36,722 bases of DNA, taken from contig JSYX01000272.1 in the NCBI GenBank assembly GCA_000787465.1, forward strand, positions 1-36,722, read 5' to 3'. The notes below the pieces were generated by a model. That model had not been told where the DNA came from, ran no database searches, and saw only the letters and a program-made list of their open reading frames with translations. The stretch is from Thermomucor indicae-seudaticae. Its lineage: Eukaryota > Mucoromycota > Mucoromycetes > Mucorales > Lichtheimiaceae. Of the stretch, positions 10,888-24,075 are shown piece by piece (position 1 is the stretch's first letter; each line of letters opens with the position of its first letter). The position numbers and the translations under genes are program-made.

Positions 10888-12441
10888 TTACTCGGCAGGC
10901 CGCTGATTGGGGAAACTTCCGAGAACTACTACATCTAGACAGTACTGCTCTAGGTCCTTGACAGCCTTTTTAACGTCATCGTTTTGGAAATGGCCTGAGC
11001 ACTCCACAGTAAAGATATAGTGCCATGGCCGTAATCCGCTGGGCCGTGAATCGATCTTGAACAGATTTAGTCCGTAGTCCTTGAAAACCTTCAAGCCATC
11101 ACACAAGGCACCGGGTTGACGATGATCCACCGTGAAATGAATTAAAGTATGATCGTCCGACGTTGCATTGTCACTGGAAGTTCCGATAACCAGGAATCTG
11201 GTCGTGTTGGCTTGTATGGGACTTTCTATATCAGCATGTATAATGCCAACTAAAACGATATCGGTTTTTGATTTACCTGACGAATCCTCGATATCCTTTG
11301 CAAGGATTTCCAATCCATAGAGATGAGAGCATATCTCGCTACAGATTGCCGCAGCGCCTGACTCTGCAGCGGCTCGTTCCGCTGCCTCGGCAGTAGACTT
11401 GACAGGGATTCTTTTCGCGTTAGGTAAATGAGCGTCTAACCAGCGTTGTGTCTGCCCAAGACCCTGTCGCGGAAGTCGTCTTAGCACCCATCAACCGGGC
11501 ATGCCTTCTGCGAAAGACTTGATACTTGCCTGAGGATGACTATATACTTTGGTCACTTTCTCAAGTTTGCTATTTGAGAGAAGGCATTGGTGTACCTTTA
11601 AGCAGGAAGATGCTTTTGTCAGAAATTGCTGTCAGTTACCAACGGTATAAACTTACAGTGAGATATGTTTCGGCGCGAACTCGTACGCTAGTTTTGGCAA
11701 AATAGTCAAGCGTTTCCACCACAGTGCCGAAAGTAGAGTTCTCGAAAGGAACAATACCATAAGTTGCTTGCTTCTTTTCGACAGCCTCGAAAACACCTAA
11801 TATTTTCTGTAAGTAAAGAGCAACTAAGATAGATACTCAGTTATATTGCTTACCCGAGATCTGCTTCGTCGGTATATAAGCGACGCTATCGCCGAATCTC
11901 TGATAAGCTGCCTGATGTGAGAATGTTCCCGGAGGACCAAGATATGCAATGGAAACGTCTTTTTGCAAGGCGATCGACGCGGACATGATCTGGTGTTGTA
12001 TTGTAAAGCTGTGAACTATCCAGTCGTTTATCCATAAGGAAAACGTATTACTTCTCTGAAAATGGCGTGTAATGATTCATGGTTTAAAGGACCCCGGTTC
12101 AACCGCTCAAGCTGTTTCCGTGAATGGTCAGCCTCTAGGTGTCTATCTTGCAGCAAGACAGCGACAAAATACCTTAGCGTAGACTTCTTTTTCGCGTCCA
12201 GGCATGTAAACGTGAACTTCAGACGGCTCTTTCTCTCCATTGTCGCTGCCAACCAGATGTTCATGGTTAATACGAGAATGGCAGACGGTCACAGATCGTG
12301 GTTCTGTTACCCTTGCTGTTTATTAGCCTTTCGCTTGGCTTCACCGATGCTAAGCGAGACCTGAGCTCGCTCGTTCAACAGTTCGACTAAGGTCGCGTCG
12401 AGCGAATCAATCCGTTGCCGGAGGGAAGCTAGATCTGACAT
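10888..12441 (-). CDS. pheA: Bifunctional P-protein: chorismate mutase - prephenate dehydratase with ACT domain
   Basis: It converts chorismate to prephenate and prephenate to phenylpyruvate for phenylalanine synthesis. Eight exons: 12441-12311, 12245-12173, 12111-12052, 11989-11854, 11796-11657, 11595-11530, 11463-11277 and 11210-10888; 371 aa. Residues 1-90 are an AroQ-type mutase: LRQRIDSLD (R8), NERAQ (R25), IGEAK (K36), PGREKEV (R61/E62), RLNRGPL and IFREIMSASIALQ. The dehydratase follows (IAYLGPPGTFSHQAA, GIVPFENSTFGTV, VYSHPQ, NTTRF with catalytic Thr), then an ACT domain with GALC and DSRPSG, the phenylalanine-sensing GALV/ESRP equivalents. Intron 6 is GC-AG (CAG then gcaagt). Intron 7 (11276-11211) is 66 nt and stop-free, and removing it restores IEDSSANTTRF. 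Dikarya have separate Aro7 and Pha2, so this bacterial-like order is notable. The protein is probably cytosolic. Confidence 0.93.
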
Positions 12442-13348
12442 TACGGGTCTTTTTACACTTTTCCAGGGACACGGTAAGTGATCTCTCTGAAACTCAGCAA
12501 ATTTAGTGCCTGATTCATATACTCATAGGGACATCGACACTTGATATATCAACAATAAGTCACTGATAAATAACGAGGAGCATTTATCGCGAAATGCTTC
12601 AATCTCTATAGCCAATAGCTACAATATCCGCTTTAAGCTATCTGAGATTGTTCAAATCATCGAACTGCTACGCTAAGTATCAACGTCTTACCTACGAGAA
12701 AAGAATCCAAGTCGTAGTCTTGACTGACTATACGAAGAAAGCTGATGACAGGGACCTGTTCCTTAACTTTACAAACAGGTTCAATAAATAGTGCACAACA
12801 GAGTTTTGCTGCTTCGACTTAGGCGATCTGCTTGTTATGCTTTGTCAGTCGGCGCTCGTGAGACACAATGCGTCCGACAATAATAGCATGTGGGTGGTGC
12901 AAAGGTCTTTTTATAATTAAGAGTTACATGCAGAAACTGTGCTGAGCTTTCACTTGGGCAGGTCCAAAGGACAAATATTCCTGCTGTTCTGTGACACGAG
13001 AGCATTGACGCCATCTCTTTTCTGTAAATTCAGCAACAACGAGATGATTCTACCATTGTAGACGAGATTGGCATATTCCAATATTGGTTAGTAGCATCCT
13101 TGTACATTCATTTGGTAAAGAGAGTCGTGTCGAACTGTTACTTTTCTTTGTGCTCTGTGAGTCCGAGCTTCGGGAATGCTTGAATTTTTCTGCACTTTCC
13201 ACGCCTTCCACTCCACACCAATTTAGGTCCCGTTCATCCTTCCAGTGTTTCCCCCCATGTGCTTCCCATCTGCCTTTCCTTTTTCTCTCCCTTTCTAACT
13301 CGACTTAAAAGATCCAACTCTTTCTTCTTGCTATCTGCGTGCGGAACC
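12442..13348. other. Divergent intergenic region, no gene seen
   Basis: This 907-bp region lies between the starts of the P-protein gene (minus) and the small membrane-protein gene (plus), so it probably holds both promoters. A pyrimidine-rich CT tract just before 13349 (tctttcttcttg and neighbours) is typical of fungal leader regions. The plus-strand open frame near 13084-13308 has no recognisable content. Confidence 0.6.
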
Positions 13349-13866
13349 ATGCTCTTTTCCTATTATCTCTTTTTCACCACTGTAATCTATTCGGCTCCTA
13401 CGTTCGCCAGCGAAATGTAAGGCTCTTCTCCTTTGAGTTCCAGTTACATACGGAACTTGACCCTTTGATAACTCCTTGTAGTGTCCTTATGAAGCGAACT
13501 GACGCTTCCTTTTCGCACTCGCCTCACTCTGAAGCTTTCAACGTCGTCCATCTCATAGCCGCCGTCGTAGGCATTCTGGGCGCCGCGGCCATCGGTATTG
13601 CGGCTTTCATCATGTGTCGAAGACGCAGACGTCGTCAAAAGGATACTGACATCGAAAAACCAACCAACAACAATAGCACATTATCGGCCTCTGTTATCCA
13701 GTCACCAAGCGCTATCCACACCATCAAGTCAATACCCAAAACCAGTCGCTTTAACCAGTTCGCTAGTGCCTATTGCTTCGACGAGCGGCAGCCGACATCG
13801 TCACCCGGTGTACAGCATCCAACCACCCACATTTCCAGCCCTCCACCACCTCCTTACCAACCATAA
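13349..13866 (+). CDS. Small single-pass membrane protein with PPxY-ending cytosolic tail
   Basis: Two exons, 13349-13416 and 13482-13866, with a 65-bp GT-AG intron; about 150 aa. The start gives a signal peptide (MLFSYYLFFTTVIYSAPTFA). A very short extracellular part of about 25 residues follows, then one strong helix (VVHLIAAVVGILGAAAIGIA, continuing AFIM) and the stop-transfer cluster CRRRRRRQK. The Ser/Pro-rich tail of about 85 residues ends PPPPPYQP, a PPxY motif of the kind bound by WW domains of Nedd4/Rsp5-type ubiquitin ligases. No known family is recognised. The layout (short ectodomain, one helix, PY tail) resembles fungal membrane adaptors for Rsp5, but that role is inference. The joined frame supports coding status better than an unspliced reading, which lacks a good signal peptide. 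Confidence 0.72.
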
Positions 13867-14254
13867 TGTCTTTTTATATTCTATACATCTTGCATTGTAA
13901 ATACCTTCTGTCTTTATTCCTTGCTGTATATAATGCGTTATTTTCATAGTTTGAAACCAATCCCTGCCCTCGGCGCATGCAGCACATTGGGCCTTGCATC
14001 CTGCATAATCACAGCGCTCATCGAACCATTGAAATTTACAATAAATCATATGCCACTAGCCGTTGCAGCGCACACCATTGCATTCTACATACAAGGGTAT
14101 TACAACTGCCAAAACGCTTATTCTTTTTTTATCATTATGGGATATACTATACTACAGGAATAACTCTATACAAAATAAATCTAAAAAGCCTGCATTCTGC
14201 AAACGCTAGGATAAGTTACGCAAGGGAATAGAAAAATAGGATGGGTGCGAATAT
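13867..14254. other. Convergent intergenic region
   Basis: AT-rich 3' flanks of the membrane-protein gene and the ALO gene. Several possible AATAAA-like processing signals lie on each strand (for example aataaat near 14040 and aaataaa near 14173). No gene is seen. Confidence 0.6.
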
Positions 14255-15899
14255 TTAAAGCATAGCAGTCTGCATTGGAACTTCTTTTCCAACGACGTGG
14301 CGCTTCAAATAGCCATTCAAAAACATGCCATCTGGATCGACAGCTTGACGAACTGCCAGAAAATCTCGGAACTTCGGGTACGAAGCTTCAAGTTGCTGGG
14401 AACTCTGCCCATGCGCCTATCCAATCTACTGTTAATCTTCCGTCCGATTTACTCGTGGGATACCTATATACCTTGGCCCAGTGCGGTCGACCGCCATACG
14501 ATCGCATAATGTCTTCATAGATCTTCCAGTACTTCTTGTATGGCACGGGCTTACCGTAGGGCCTGTGGCAGCAGAACGATTAGTACTATACGAGACAAAT
14601 GTCTTCACACTCATTTTTATACACCAACCTATACATAATTATGCCAATATAGCAAGTCTTGCGACCATACGCTGGGCTGAGCCATACATCGTCCTCGTCT
14701 ACAAATCGAATCTCGACGGGAAAATGCACCTTCAAATCAGAGGCATTGATAAACGTGTCGAGTTCCCGCAAAGCATCAGGCGCCTTCTCCCACGGAATGG
14801 CCCATTCGTTCACATATTGCGGGAACAAACAGTCAAACATAAACACCTTGTGGGAATCATCTATAACATGCCGTGGCTTTGAATGGACCTTGTCAAACAT
14901 GAATCGAGTGATGGATGGAATCAAAGACGGCTTGTAGCGCGCCGTATTAAGCATGAATTGGTATAAATGCACAGCGATACCGCGTTCGCGGATCCAGCTG
15001 GAAGAAGGTATCATGGTCGGTTTATCGGTTCGATTGGCGCGCCATACAACGCAGTCGTCCGTATGAGGCATCCACCAAATACGGACATGTTCAGCCGAAT
15101 GAATAACTTGATCCAATTCGTTTAATACGTCAGGAAACTTGTATGGTCTTTGAATGGCTTCAAGCCGAAAAGCTGGTTCCACTTGAAGTGAAATACGGGT
15201 CACGATGCCCAGGGCACCCAGACTGCAACGCGCAGCGGCAAACAGATCGGGATGATGCTTGGGCGAGCAGAAAACGATCTCACCTTGCGCTGTGATAAGC
15301 GTCATGTCCACGATCTGCATAGAAAAATATAAACTTAGTGCTGCAAACCTTGATTTTAAAGTGCGTCGGCTGACTGACCATAGTTGACAGACATCCAAAT
15401 TTAGCCCCTGTTCCGTGCGTTGCTGTGGCCATGACACCCGCCACCGTCTGATCCGAAATTGAACCTAAATTGCTCAAGGCCAATCCGTTCTCTTGAAGCA
15501 CAGCATGCAATCGGTGCAATGTCATGCCCGCCTCCACTGTTACTTGGCACTTTTGCTTATCGACTTGCAGTAAGTGGTTCATCTTGTTAATGTTGATCAT
15601 GAAGCCGTCAGTGCAAGCGAGATCCGAGGGAGAATGTCTGCTACCAAACACTTTGATCGTTTTGCCATATCTCTTGGCTAAAGCAACGATCTAGCCAAAT
15701 AGTAAGTAAGATCTCGTGACAGACTTTGGGTCCACTGACAAAGATTGTTAGCTACCTTGACGATCTCAGCTTCGGTCGTAGGCTCAAAGAGCAATTCACA
15801 AGTGCATGAGAACGTTTTTGCCCAGTTGCGAAAAACGTAATCCTCAGTGGCAATGACCTGTAATGCCGGTTCCAGTTGGTGTCGTCGAACTCGAGGCAT
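14255..15899 (-). CDS. ALO1: D-arabinono-1,4-lactone oxidase (aldonolactone oxidase)
   Basis: This FAD enzyme makes the last step of D-erythroascorbate synthesis in fungi. Five exons: 15899-15756, 15690-15379, 15314-14629, 14562-14472 and 14416-14255; 464 aa. The N-terminal FAD domain has [20 protein letters not shown], then GSRHSPSD, whose His (about H67) is the usual covalent FAD site, then [19 protein letters not shown] and [12 protein letters not shown]. The substrate domain contains [26 protein letters not shown] and PVEIRFV, where the Glu and Arg match the conserved E-x-R of this family. It ends [34 protein letters not shown] and [14 protein letters not shown]. An in-frame extension upstream of the chosen ATG exists but is less conserved. 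The fungal enzyme is usually on the outer mitochondrial membrane; I see no clear targeting signal. Confidence 0.94.
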
Positions 15900-16681
15900 C
15901 GATAAGAGACTCTCGGAAGCAGGTACAAAAAGCGGGGTGGAAAAAACAAACACTTTTTGGCCTTTGTATTCTGGCAAGAAGATGTATTTGGAAGAGTTAA
16001 TACACTCAAACAATAATACTTGATGCTTTATAGTTAGACAACGGTTGGGTTCATTGATGCAATTGGCAGCTTTTCTTCGCAGAAAATGGCGGGAAAACTT
16101 TAATGGCGTTATCTGATGAGATGCATCTTATTCATTAGTCAAAATACGATAACATGGGTGCCAAACTTTGCCAAAATGGATATACTGCTACATTATCAGA
16201 TTTTATCGTACGAAAACGAACGCAGCAATCGCTGGACATCTTCATAGTCAATAACTTAATAGACGCGATTATACGACAACTGTGACGGAGGGGGGTTGGG
16301 TTAGGCTTTGAGAATTGCAAGATGGCGGGTTTGCTCGATAATACAATCGAAAAACTGAATCAGATAGTCGTTGCTATAAGCTCGAAGTTATAGATCATAG
16401 ATCAGATTTTGTATGCCTCACCTTTGGCTACATCTGATACGCCAAAAAGGGATCAGCATTTCGCCAATGGAGGACATTACTGTCTTCTTCTCGCTTCACT
16501 AGAAGTCGAATACAATAGTGTTGTTACGGTTTCTGTAGTGCGTAAAAAGGGCTATAAGTATTACAGCCAGACGCATCACAATAGTTATGCTTCGCACTTG
16601 CAACGACTCCAATGTCTTTGAGGTTTCCAAGTCAGACTTTTCCAGAAGTGTGGACTTCTTTTTTTTCGAGTTAAGCTTGTC
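15900..16681. other. Divergent intergenic region
   Basis: A 782-bp region between the ALO start (minus) and the USP39 start (plus), presumably carrying both promoters. A ctttttttttcg tract immediately precedes the USP39 start. The short open frame at 16409-16621 has no recognisable content. Confidence 0.6.
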
Positions 16682-18819
16682 ATGTCAGAACCTCAAGCCA
16701 AACGACCACGCATAAAAGAAACATCACAGCAGTCAGAGAACGCCGAAGAATCAACGGGCAAAGTTGAGGCATCTCGGGACCTTTATCTGGACACCATCAA
16801 TCGACACATGCTCGACTTTGACTTTGAAAAGGTCTGCTCAGTCTCCTTGTCCCATTTAAACGTGTACGCCTGTCTCGTCTGTGGCAAATATTACCAAGGT
16901 ACATATATTCCTTCCCTCCTTAGTATCCACTGTCAGTGATTGCAAGGCCACTCCGAACTGATCTGTCGCCAAACGATTAGGACGTGGCAAAACATCCCAT
17001 GCATATTTTCACAGCATCAACAGAGATCACCACGTGTTTATAAACTTGCACACGCTAAAAGTAAACGTTTCATGACGTATTACAAGCGACGATCCAGATA
17101 TACTGACGTTTGGAAGAATAGGTGTATATACTTCCTGATGGCTATGAAGTACAGGATACTTCATTGGACGATATCAAGGTAAGGCATACAACTTCCTATT
17201 TCTTCAATGTTCCAAGGTTTTTTGATGTCGTCCCGGATAGTATGTCATTAATCCGACGCTGACCAAAGAACAAGTGGCACAATTGGATGCCAATCTGAAG
17301 CCGTCTTATGATCTGAACAACAAAAAGTATCTGCCAGGTAAGCACTACGTGCAATATACTAGATTTTAATCTAGCAAGAACGTGCTCATGCATAGAATAA
17401 AACAAGGATTTGTTGGCTTAAATAATGTAAAAGCCAACGACTATGTTAACGTCGTAATCCAAGCACTTGTGCATATTCCTCCGTTGCGAGATTACTTTAT
17501 ACTTGAAGACTTTGAAAAGCAAGAAAGATCTCAGCTCGGTAAATAATTTGCATATTCAGGGAAAAGGATGGGCATGTTGAGGCTCATTTGGCTAGTACTT
17601 AGTGACAAGATTTGGTACCCTTGTCCGGAAAATGTGGAATCCACGAGCTTTCAAAGGACAAGTTAGTCCTCATGAACTATTGCAGGTGCGTCTGAAAATG
17701 GTAATATGAGCGAGGAATATATTTATGACCTTTGTATTAGGAAATTTCAAACGCCAGCAACAAGCAGTTTCGGCTCACGGAACAGAGGAATGCGATCGAT
17801 TTCTTGTCTTGGGTTCTGAATGCATTGCATCGGGATCTTGGAGGAACGAAGAAGAAGAATAGCAGTAAGTGCCTTGTTTACGGAGGAGTCATTGGATCAG
17901 GTGTATTAATGTTAGCGAAAGGCATCATATACAAGATTTTCCAAGGCGAAGTGCAAGTCGAGTCGCAAACTGTGGGACCAAATGACGTTTCAACAAGCGG
18001 GAAGTCGGTTGCAGTTTTTGACGAGGATCGTGGTATGTTGATAACTGGTAGATAGGTGTTCTGGATTGCCTAAAGTAACGTTTCTTATTTTCGATAGAGA
18101 TTAACGTGAGCAAAGTACCTTTTCTTTTCCTTGCCCTGGATCTGCCGCCACCGCCGCTTTATCAGGACGAAGCAGAAAAGGATATCATCCCTCAAGTACC
18201 ACTAGCTACAATTCTGGGTAAATACGACGGTCAGAGAATTCAGGTAAATATCACACAAGCGATAAGGATGATCTAGAAAGAACTAATTCTTCTTTCCAGG
18301 AAACCGCCACCCACAAGCGACGGTATCATATTACACGTCTTCCAAACTACTTGATTTTCCACATAAAACGCTTCAACAAAAACAACTGGACACTTGAAAA
18401 GAACCCAACTATTGTCAATTTCCCTATCAAAGATGTAGACATGAGCAGCTGTAAGTAAAATTGGATAGCTCGAAATCATGTAGACCTTTTACTGACTTTA
18501 GGCTTTAGTTACCAGTGACCCAGACGCCGAACGTCTTGGCACGCATTATGATCTACTGGCTAATATCTGCCACGAAGGCAAGCCTGAACCGGGGCAAGGC
18601 ACTTATAAGGTCCATGTACGGCACCGCGGTACAGAGCAATGGTACCAAATCCAAGATCTGATTGTTGAGGAGATCATGCCGCAGATGATTTTCTTATCAG
18701 AGAGCTATATACAGGTAGGAAGAAGTAAATGAGATGTACTCAAAGGTAACAACTAAAGTCTTCTTCTCTTTTAGATCTGGGAGAGAAAGCCTCCTTCCGA
18801 GCCATCATCTAATAAATAA
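16682..18819 (+). CDS. SAD1: U4/U6.U5 tri-snRNP protein USP39/Sad1 (inactive ubiquitin-protease fold)
   Basis: A spliceosome factor needed for tri-snRNP stability. Twelve exons: 16682-16898, 16981-17060, 17122-17178, 17241-17337, 17407-17538, 17603-17685, 17741-17864, 17916-18032, 18098-18243, 18300-18450, 18509-18714 and 18775-18819; 484 aa. A UBP-type zinc finger (YACLVCGKYYQGRGKTSHAY, then FHSINRDHHVFINLHT) is followed by the USP fold: GFVGLNNVKANDYVNVVIQAL, RKMWNPRAFKGQVSPHELLQ, FLSWVLNALHRDLGGT, FLFLALDLPPPPLYQDE, LIFHIKRFNKNNW and THYDLLANICHEGKP. Where active proteases have the Cys-box cysteine this has NDY, as in human USP39, so it should be catalytically dead. The stop overlaps an AATAAA-like string. 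Joined exon frames and family match are strong. Confidence 0.95.
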
Positions 18820-19055
18820 AGAAGTGGTTGTTTAACATACGGCACCTTTCACTCATATACTGAAGACGAGGCGTACGTCGAAGTGTGACAGTCAGCATGT
18901 CTCAGGAAATCCTTTCTTAATGTCAGTCCTGATAGCTGTCCACGAGGATAATTCACATGTGGTGCGATGCACCTATAAAGGCCATTATCTATTTATCAAA
19001 TCTCTCAAATTAAACATGAGACGACTGACACACATAACCGTCATAACTGTATCTG

Positions 19056-19238
19056 TTATGGCGAGTGAGTTTGGTACATTTGCTGAGTAGATTTGGACAT
19101 AGAAGGGTTTCCCAAAATTGACGGACTCACTTTCGTAGAGACACTGGGTCGCCCGTGACCACGGACCATTGCTTTGGCATTCACGTTACGATTCCAAATG
19201 GTTTTACAGCCTGTGCACGTCAAAACCATATGGATCAT
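19056..19238 (-). pseudogene. Fanzor/TnpB-like C-terminal zinc-ribbon remnant
   Basis: The 60-codon frame contains LTCTGCKTIWNRNVNA (about 19220-19176). This resembles the end of TnpB/Fanzor RNA-guided nucleases, where a second C-x2-C knuckle of the zinc ribbon is followed by R-D-x-N-A, the RuvC-III aspartate motif. WNRDVNA-type versions are, from memory, common in Mucorales Fanzor-like proteins. Here the aspartate is Asn, the residues after it do not continue the usual helix, and upstream frames are broken, so it is a fossil. The call rests on one short motif; a chance match is possible. Confidence 0.4.
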
Positions 19239-19921
19239 CGAGCCGTCCTAGAATTATTACTTCTGCATTTACTCAAACTGCCTTGCTTGTATTTGCAGTA
19301 GGAAGCGTGTACAAAAATGAAGCCCAAAAGTTGGGAACTTTAAAACCACGACACTCGGCAGGGAAGTCTCGTTGCATCCTCGAAAGCACAGGAAGTATTC
19401 TGTATCAAGAACTAATATCGATTGATGCTATTTTCGCGAGGATCTATGATGATTGGTGAACTCTGAAGTCTTTCGAATAAGAACCTGGCTTTGGGACCGT
19501 TATAGGTAACGGACACCCAAAGAGGAATCGTAAAGTAGATGGAATCGTTCTATTGAATGTAGCAGTGCATCTCGGATGGAGCCAACAAGTTACGATCGAG
19601 TCCAGAAAAAAAAGGATACAAAAGCTCGTTACTCTTTCCCACCTTTCCCGAAGGGCCCATTCCATGGTGCAGGAAAGACCACAGGATAGAAGTAGGAGTG
19701 AGGTGAGTTTTGCTGTTCAGCTGGGGTCCGTTTTTAAGCTTCGAAAGTTGTGGCTTGGCGATTCAAACAGAGCACATCCGGATGTACGGTTGCACAGAGA
19801 ATGTTTTCGCGGAAAGACGTCAAGGCAGAGGCGCTCAGCGAATGAACAGGGTAAATCAGGCCTATCATGATACAAGGAAGAACCTGTTTATACTTTTTTG
19901 CTCCCTTATCTGGCGATTGAT

Positions 19922-20164
19922 TTATAAAATATGATCCGATCGCTGCTTAAAGCGGCTTATATCGTTTAGAAAGGTCCAGGCGTCGTGTATCCAGTGGTGC
20001 TGAATTGGGAGCACCTGCGTAGACTGTACATCATCAGACTGATAAACTGCCTTGGTACAATTTATCATCGTTTGATCGACTGTCGACGCTTCTAAGAAGC
20101 GTCTTTGCGCTCCAACGTCGTTGGGGTCCTTTATCGGCTCGCTGATCAGTGAATTTATCACCAA
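19922..20164 (-). pseudogene. Protein-like open frame, possibly decayed
   Basis: An 80-codon frame with balanced composition (LISEPIKDPNDVGAQRRFLE, later IQHHWIHDAWTFLND). It extends upstream in frame through SDWTKPYSRRTKFLV to a stop near 20220, and beyond that stop the same frame still reads like protein. It lies on the same strand and 5' of the Fanzor-like fragment, so it may be part of the same dead gene. No family is recognised. Confidence 0.25.
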
Positions 20165-21238
20165 CGTTACTAAGAATTTTGTTCTCCTTGAATAAGGTTT
20201 CGTCCAATCACTTAATCCTTAGGAAAAGGTGTGGATCTTGGTTCCCGTTAACTGTGGCGAAGTACGTGCAAAGCAATGTAATTCATCTTCCACTGGCTAA
20301 GGGTCTGCTATTCAGATCCTGTTCCTAGGGCCTGAATGTCTCTAACACTGCATCGATTTCGAGCCGCGTATGTCCTCTTCCTGACTTTAAGGCCTTGAAG
20401 CCACGAGAATGGTGATATCGATGCCTGTGTTAAAACGTCCGGATTAAATTGTGCTTAGCAATCTGATATGCCAGAACTCATGGTTTCCGTTCATATTTGG
20501 GACTTTCCGTAGCACGATTGTGTATGAGGCTTGGTAATATTCCGGACCCTATGTAACATTTGCACATAGCTTTGTCCAACAATGACGGACAGTTTTGTTT
20601 ACTTTTCTTGCTAACAGCTATGGTCGGGTTCTTACAAGGTCAATTTTCAGCTTCTGGACGGGAGAACATGCGGTTGGAAACGTTCGTAGATCAAGACCAG
20701 CCGCGACGGACAGACAATAAAAGAGAATATCTGCAGCAGATTAAAGAGGCGCTGAAAGGGAAATTTTATGCATTTGGTAGCGTAGAACGAGAAGGACAAC
20801 CGCAATGGTCCCGGGTTCATCAAGAAATGCGGCTCAAGGTCACCACTGGCTAAATGAGAGCTGCGCAAAGGAGGCGGGGGAATGAGTGGCGACACACTCA
20901 TTATACTCCGTACTTATAGCCTGACGAATGATTATCCTAGTTGGCGACTCTCCCTAAAGCACTGATAACCCTGTTGTCGGGAAGTGGTCTTCGCAAGATG
21001 CAGGATATAATTTGGTGAAACTCGTTGCGCTGGTCCTCTGGCCGAAATATTCAAGTTGTGTTTCTGTAAAAGTATGTTAGCGAATCTCTGAACTTCATCA
21101 CCGAGCTGGTAGCTGGCTGAAAACAGTGCTTGGTGCCGCTAATGAGCGACCGAACACTTGTAACAAGCCGGACAAGAGCAAAAATAATAGAGTTCAACAG
21201 GTGCCAAATAAAGCAAGCGGGGTGTCCCTGCGATCTGC

Positions 21239-21247
21239 TATAAAAGG
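21239..21247 (+). promoter_or_regulatory. TATA box of the GH47 gene
   Basis: A canonical TATAAAAGG stands 74 bp before the GH47 start codon. It is the clearest TATA element in the window and suggests regulated, strong expression of the mannosidase. Confidence 0.7.
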
Positions 21248-21320
21248 CTGTGTAGCTTAGTGTTCGGATCCATTAAACATATTCCTTTCTGTTACGCTCC
21301 TTTATAACAGAGTCGATTCG

Positions 21321-23438
<2,118 letters not shown>

Positions 23439-24075
23439 GTATTACATATTCCTTCCTGGACGCGTCTCTTACGTAGAATACGACTTTTCTTGTTCCCCAT
23501 TTTACTATGTTATTAATAATTTGTGCGGACGATCCGCGGCATAATGAAGCATAGTGCAAGCTCTCTACTTTAACTTTATCCACTTTTGGCAGTAAGCACT
23601 TCAATACCTCATTCACATGTAGAGCGTCGAGAACTCTTCATAGTTAAACCCATGAAGTCGGCAGAGAATCGTGGATGGCAAAAAAGACCTTGACTACATC
23701 AATGTAGGTATTCAGTAGTCTTAGAGAGTGCAACCTTGTTACAGACGTGGGTTCTGTGTAATGATCATGTAACGCTGTTCATAATACATCGCCACAAAAC
23801 AGGAAAGCGAGCCAAAACTGTCTTTCGCATAATGCACGGTTCGCGCGTAATTCACGATTATAGTAAACTTCGTGACATTAGTAATAGTATGAACTGCCTC
23901 TTAAATAGAGTAGAGTTCGACGGAGAAACAAGAAAACGCCTTTAAACGCTGCTGGCACGAGTGGATATCACAGCGATGATTTGAGGCAACATTTACCCCG
24001 CAGCCAGAAATTTTAAGGGTCATTTCTCTTTTTTGTTGCCTCCGCCTTCTCAAGCCCGTCCTCCTTGTTGACCAC
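23439..24075. other. Intergenic, no gene seen
   Basis: 3' flank of the GH47 gene and 5' flank of the TPR-RS gene. A cttttttgttgcctccgcct-like pyrimidine-rich tract precedes the start at 24076. Short open frames here have no recognisable content. Confidence 0.6.

Larger units (their letters stand above)
18820..21238. other. Gene-poor 2.4-kb stretch with decayed open frames
   Basis: No intact gene is found. Short open frames of 60-110 codons occur on both strands, with stops interrupting otherwise protein-like minus-strand readings. The clearest piece is the Fanzor/TnpB-like fragment at 19056-19238; another protein-like reading is at 19922-20164. No terminal inverted repeats or target duplications were seen by eye. 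I infer an eroded mobile element or pseudogene zone. Confidence 0.5.

Noticed and set aside
14255..18819. Possible redox or metabolic gene cluster
   Set aside because: Neighbouring genes (ALO, USP39, membrane protein, P-protein) belong to unrelated pathways and lie on alternating strands.
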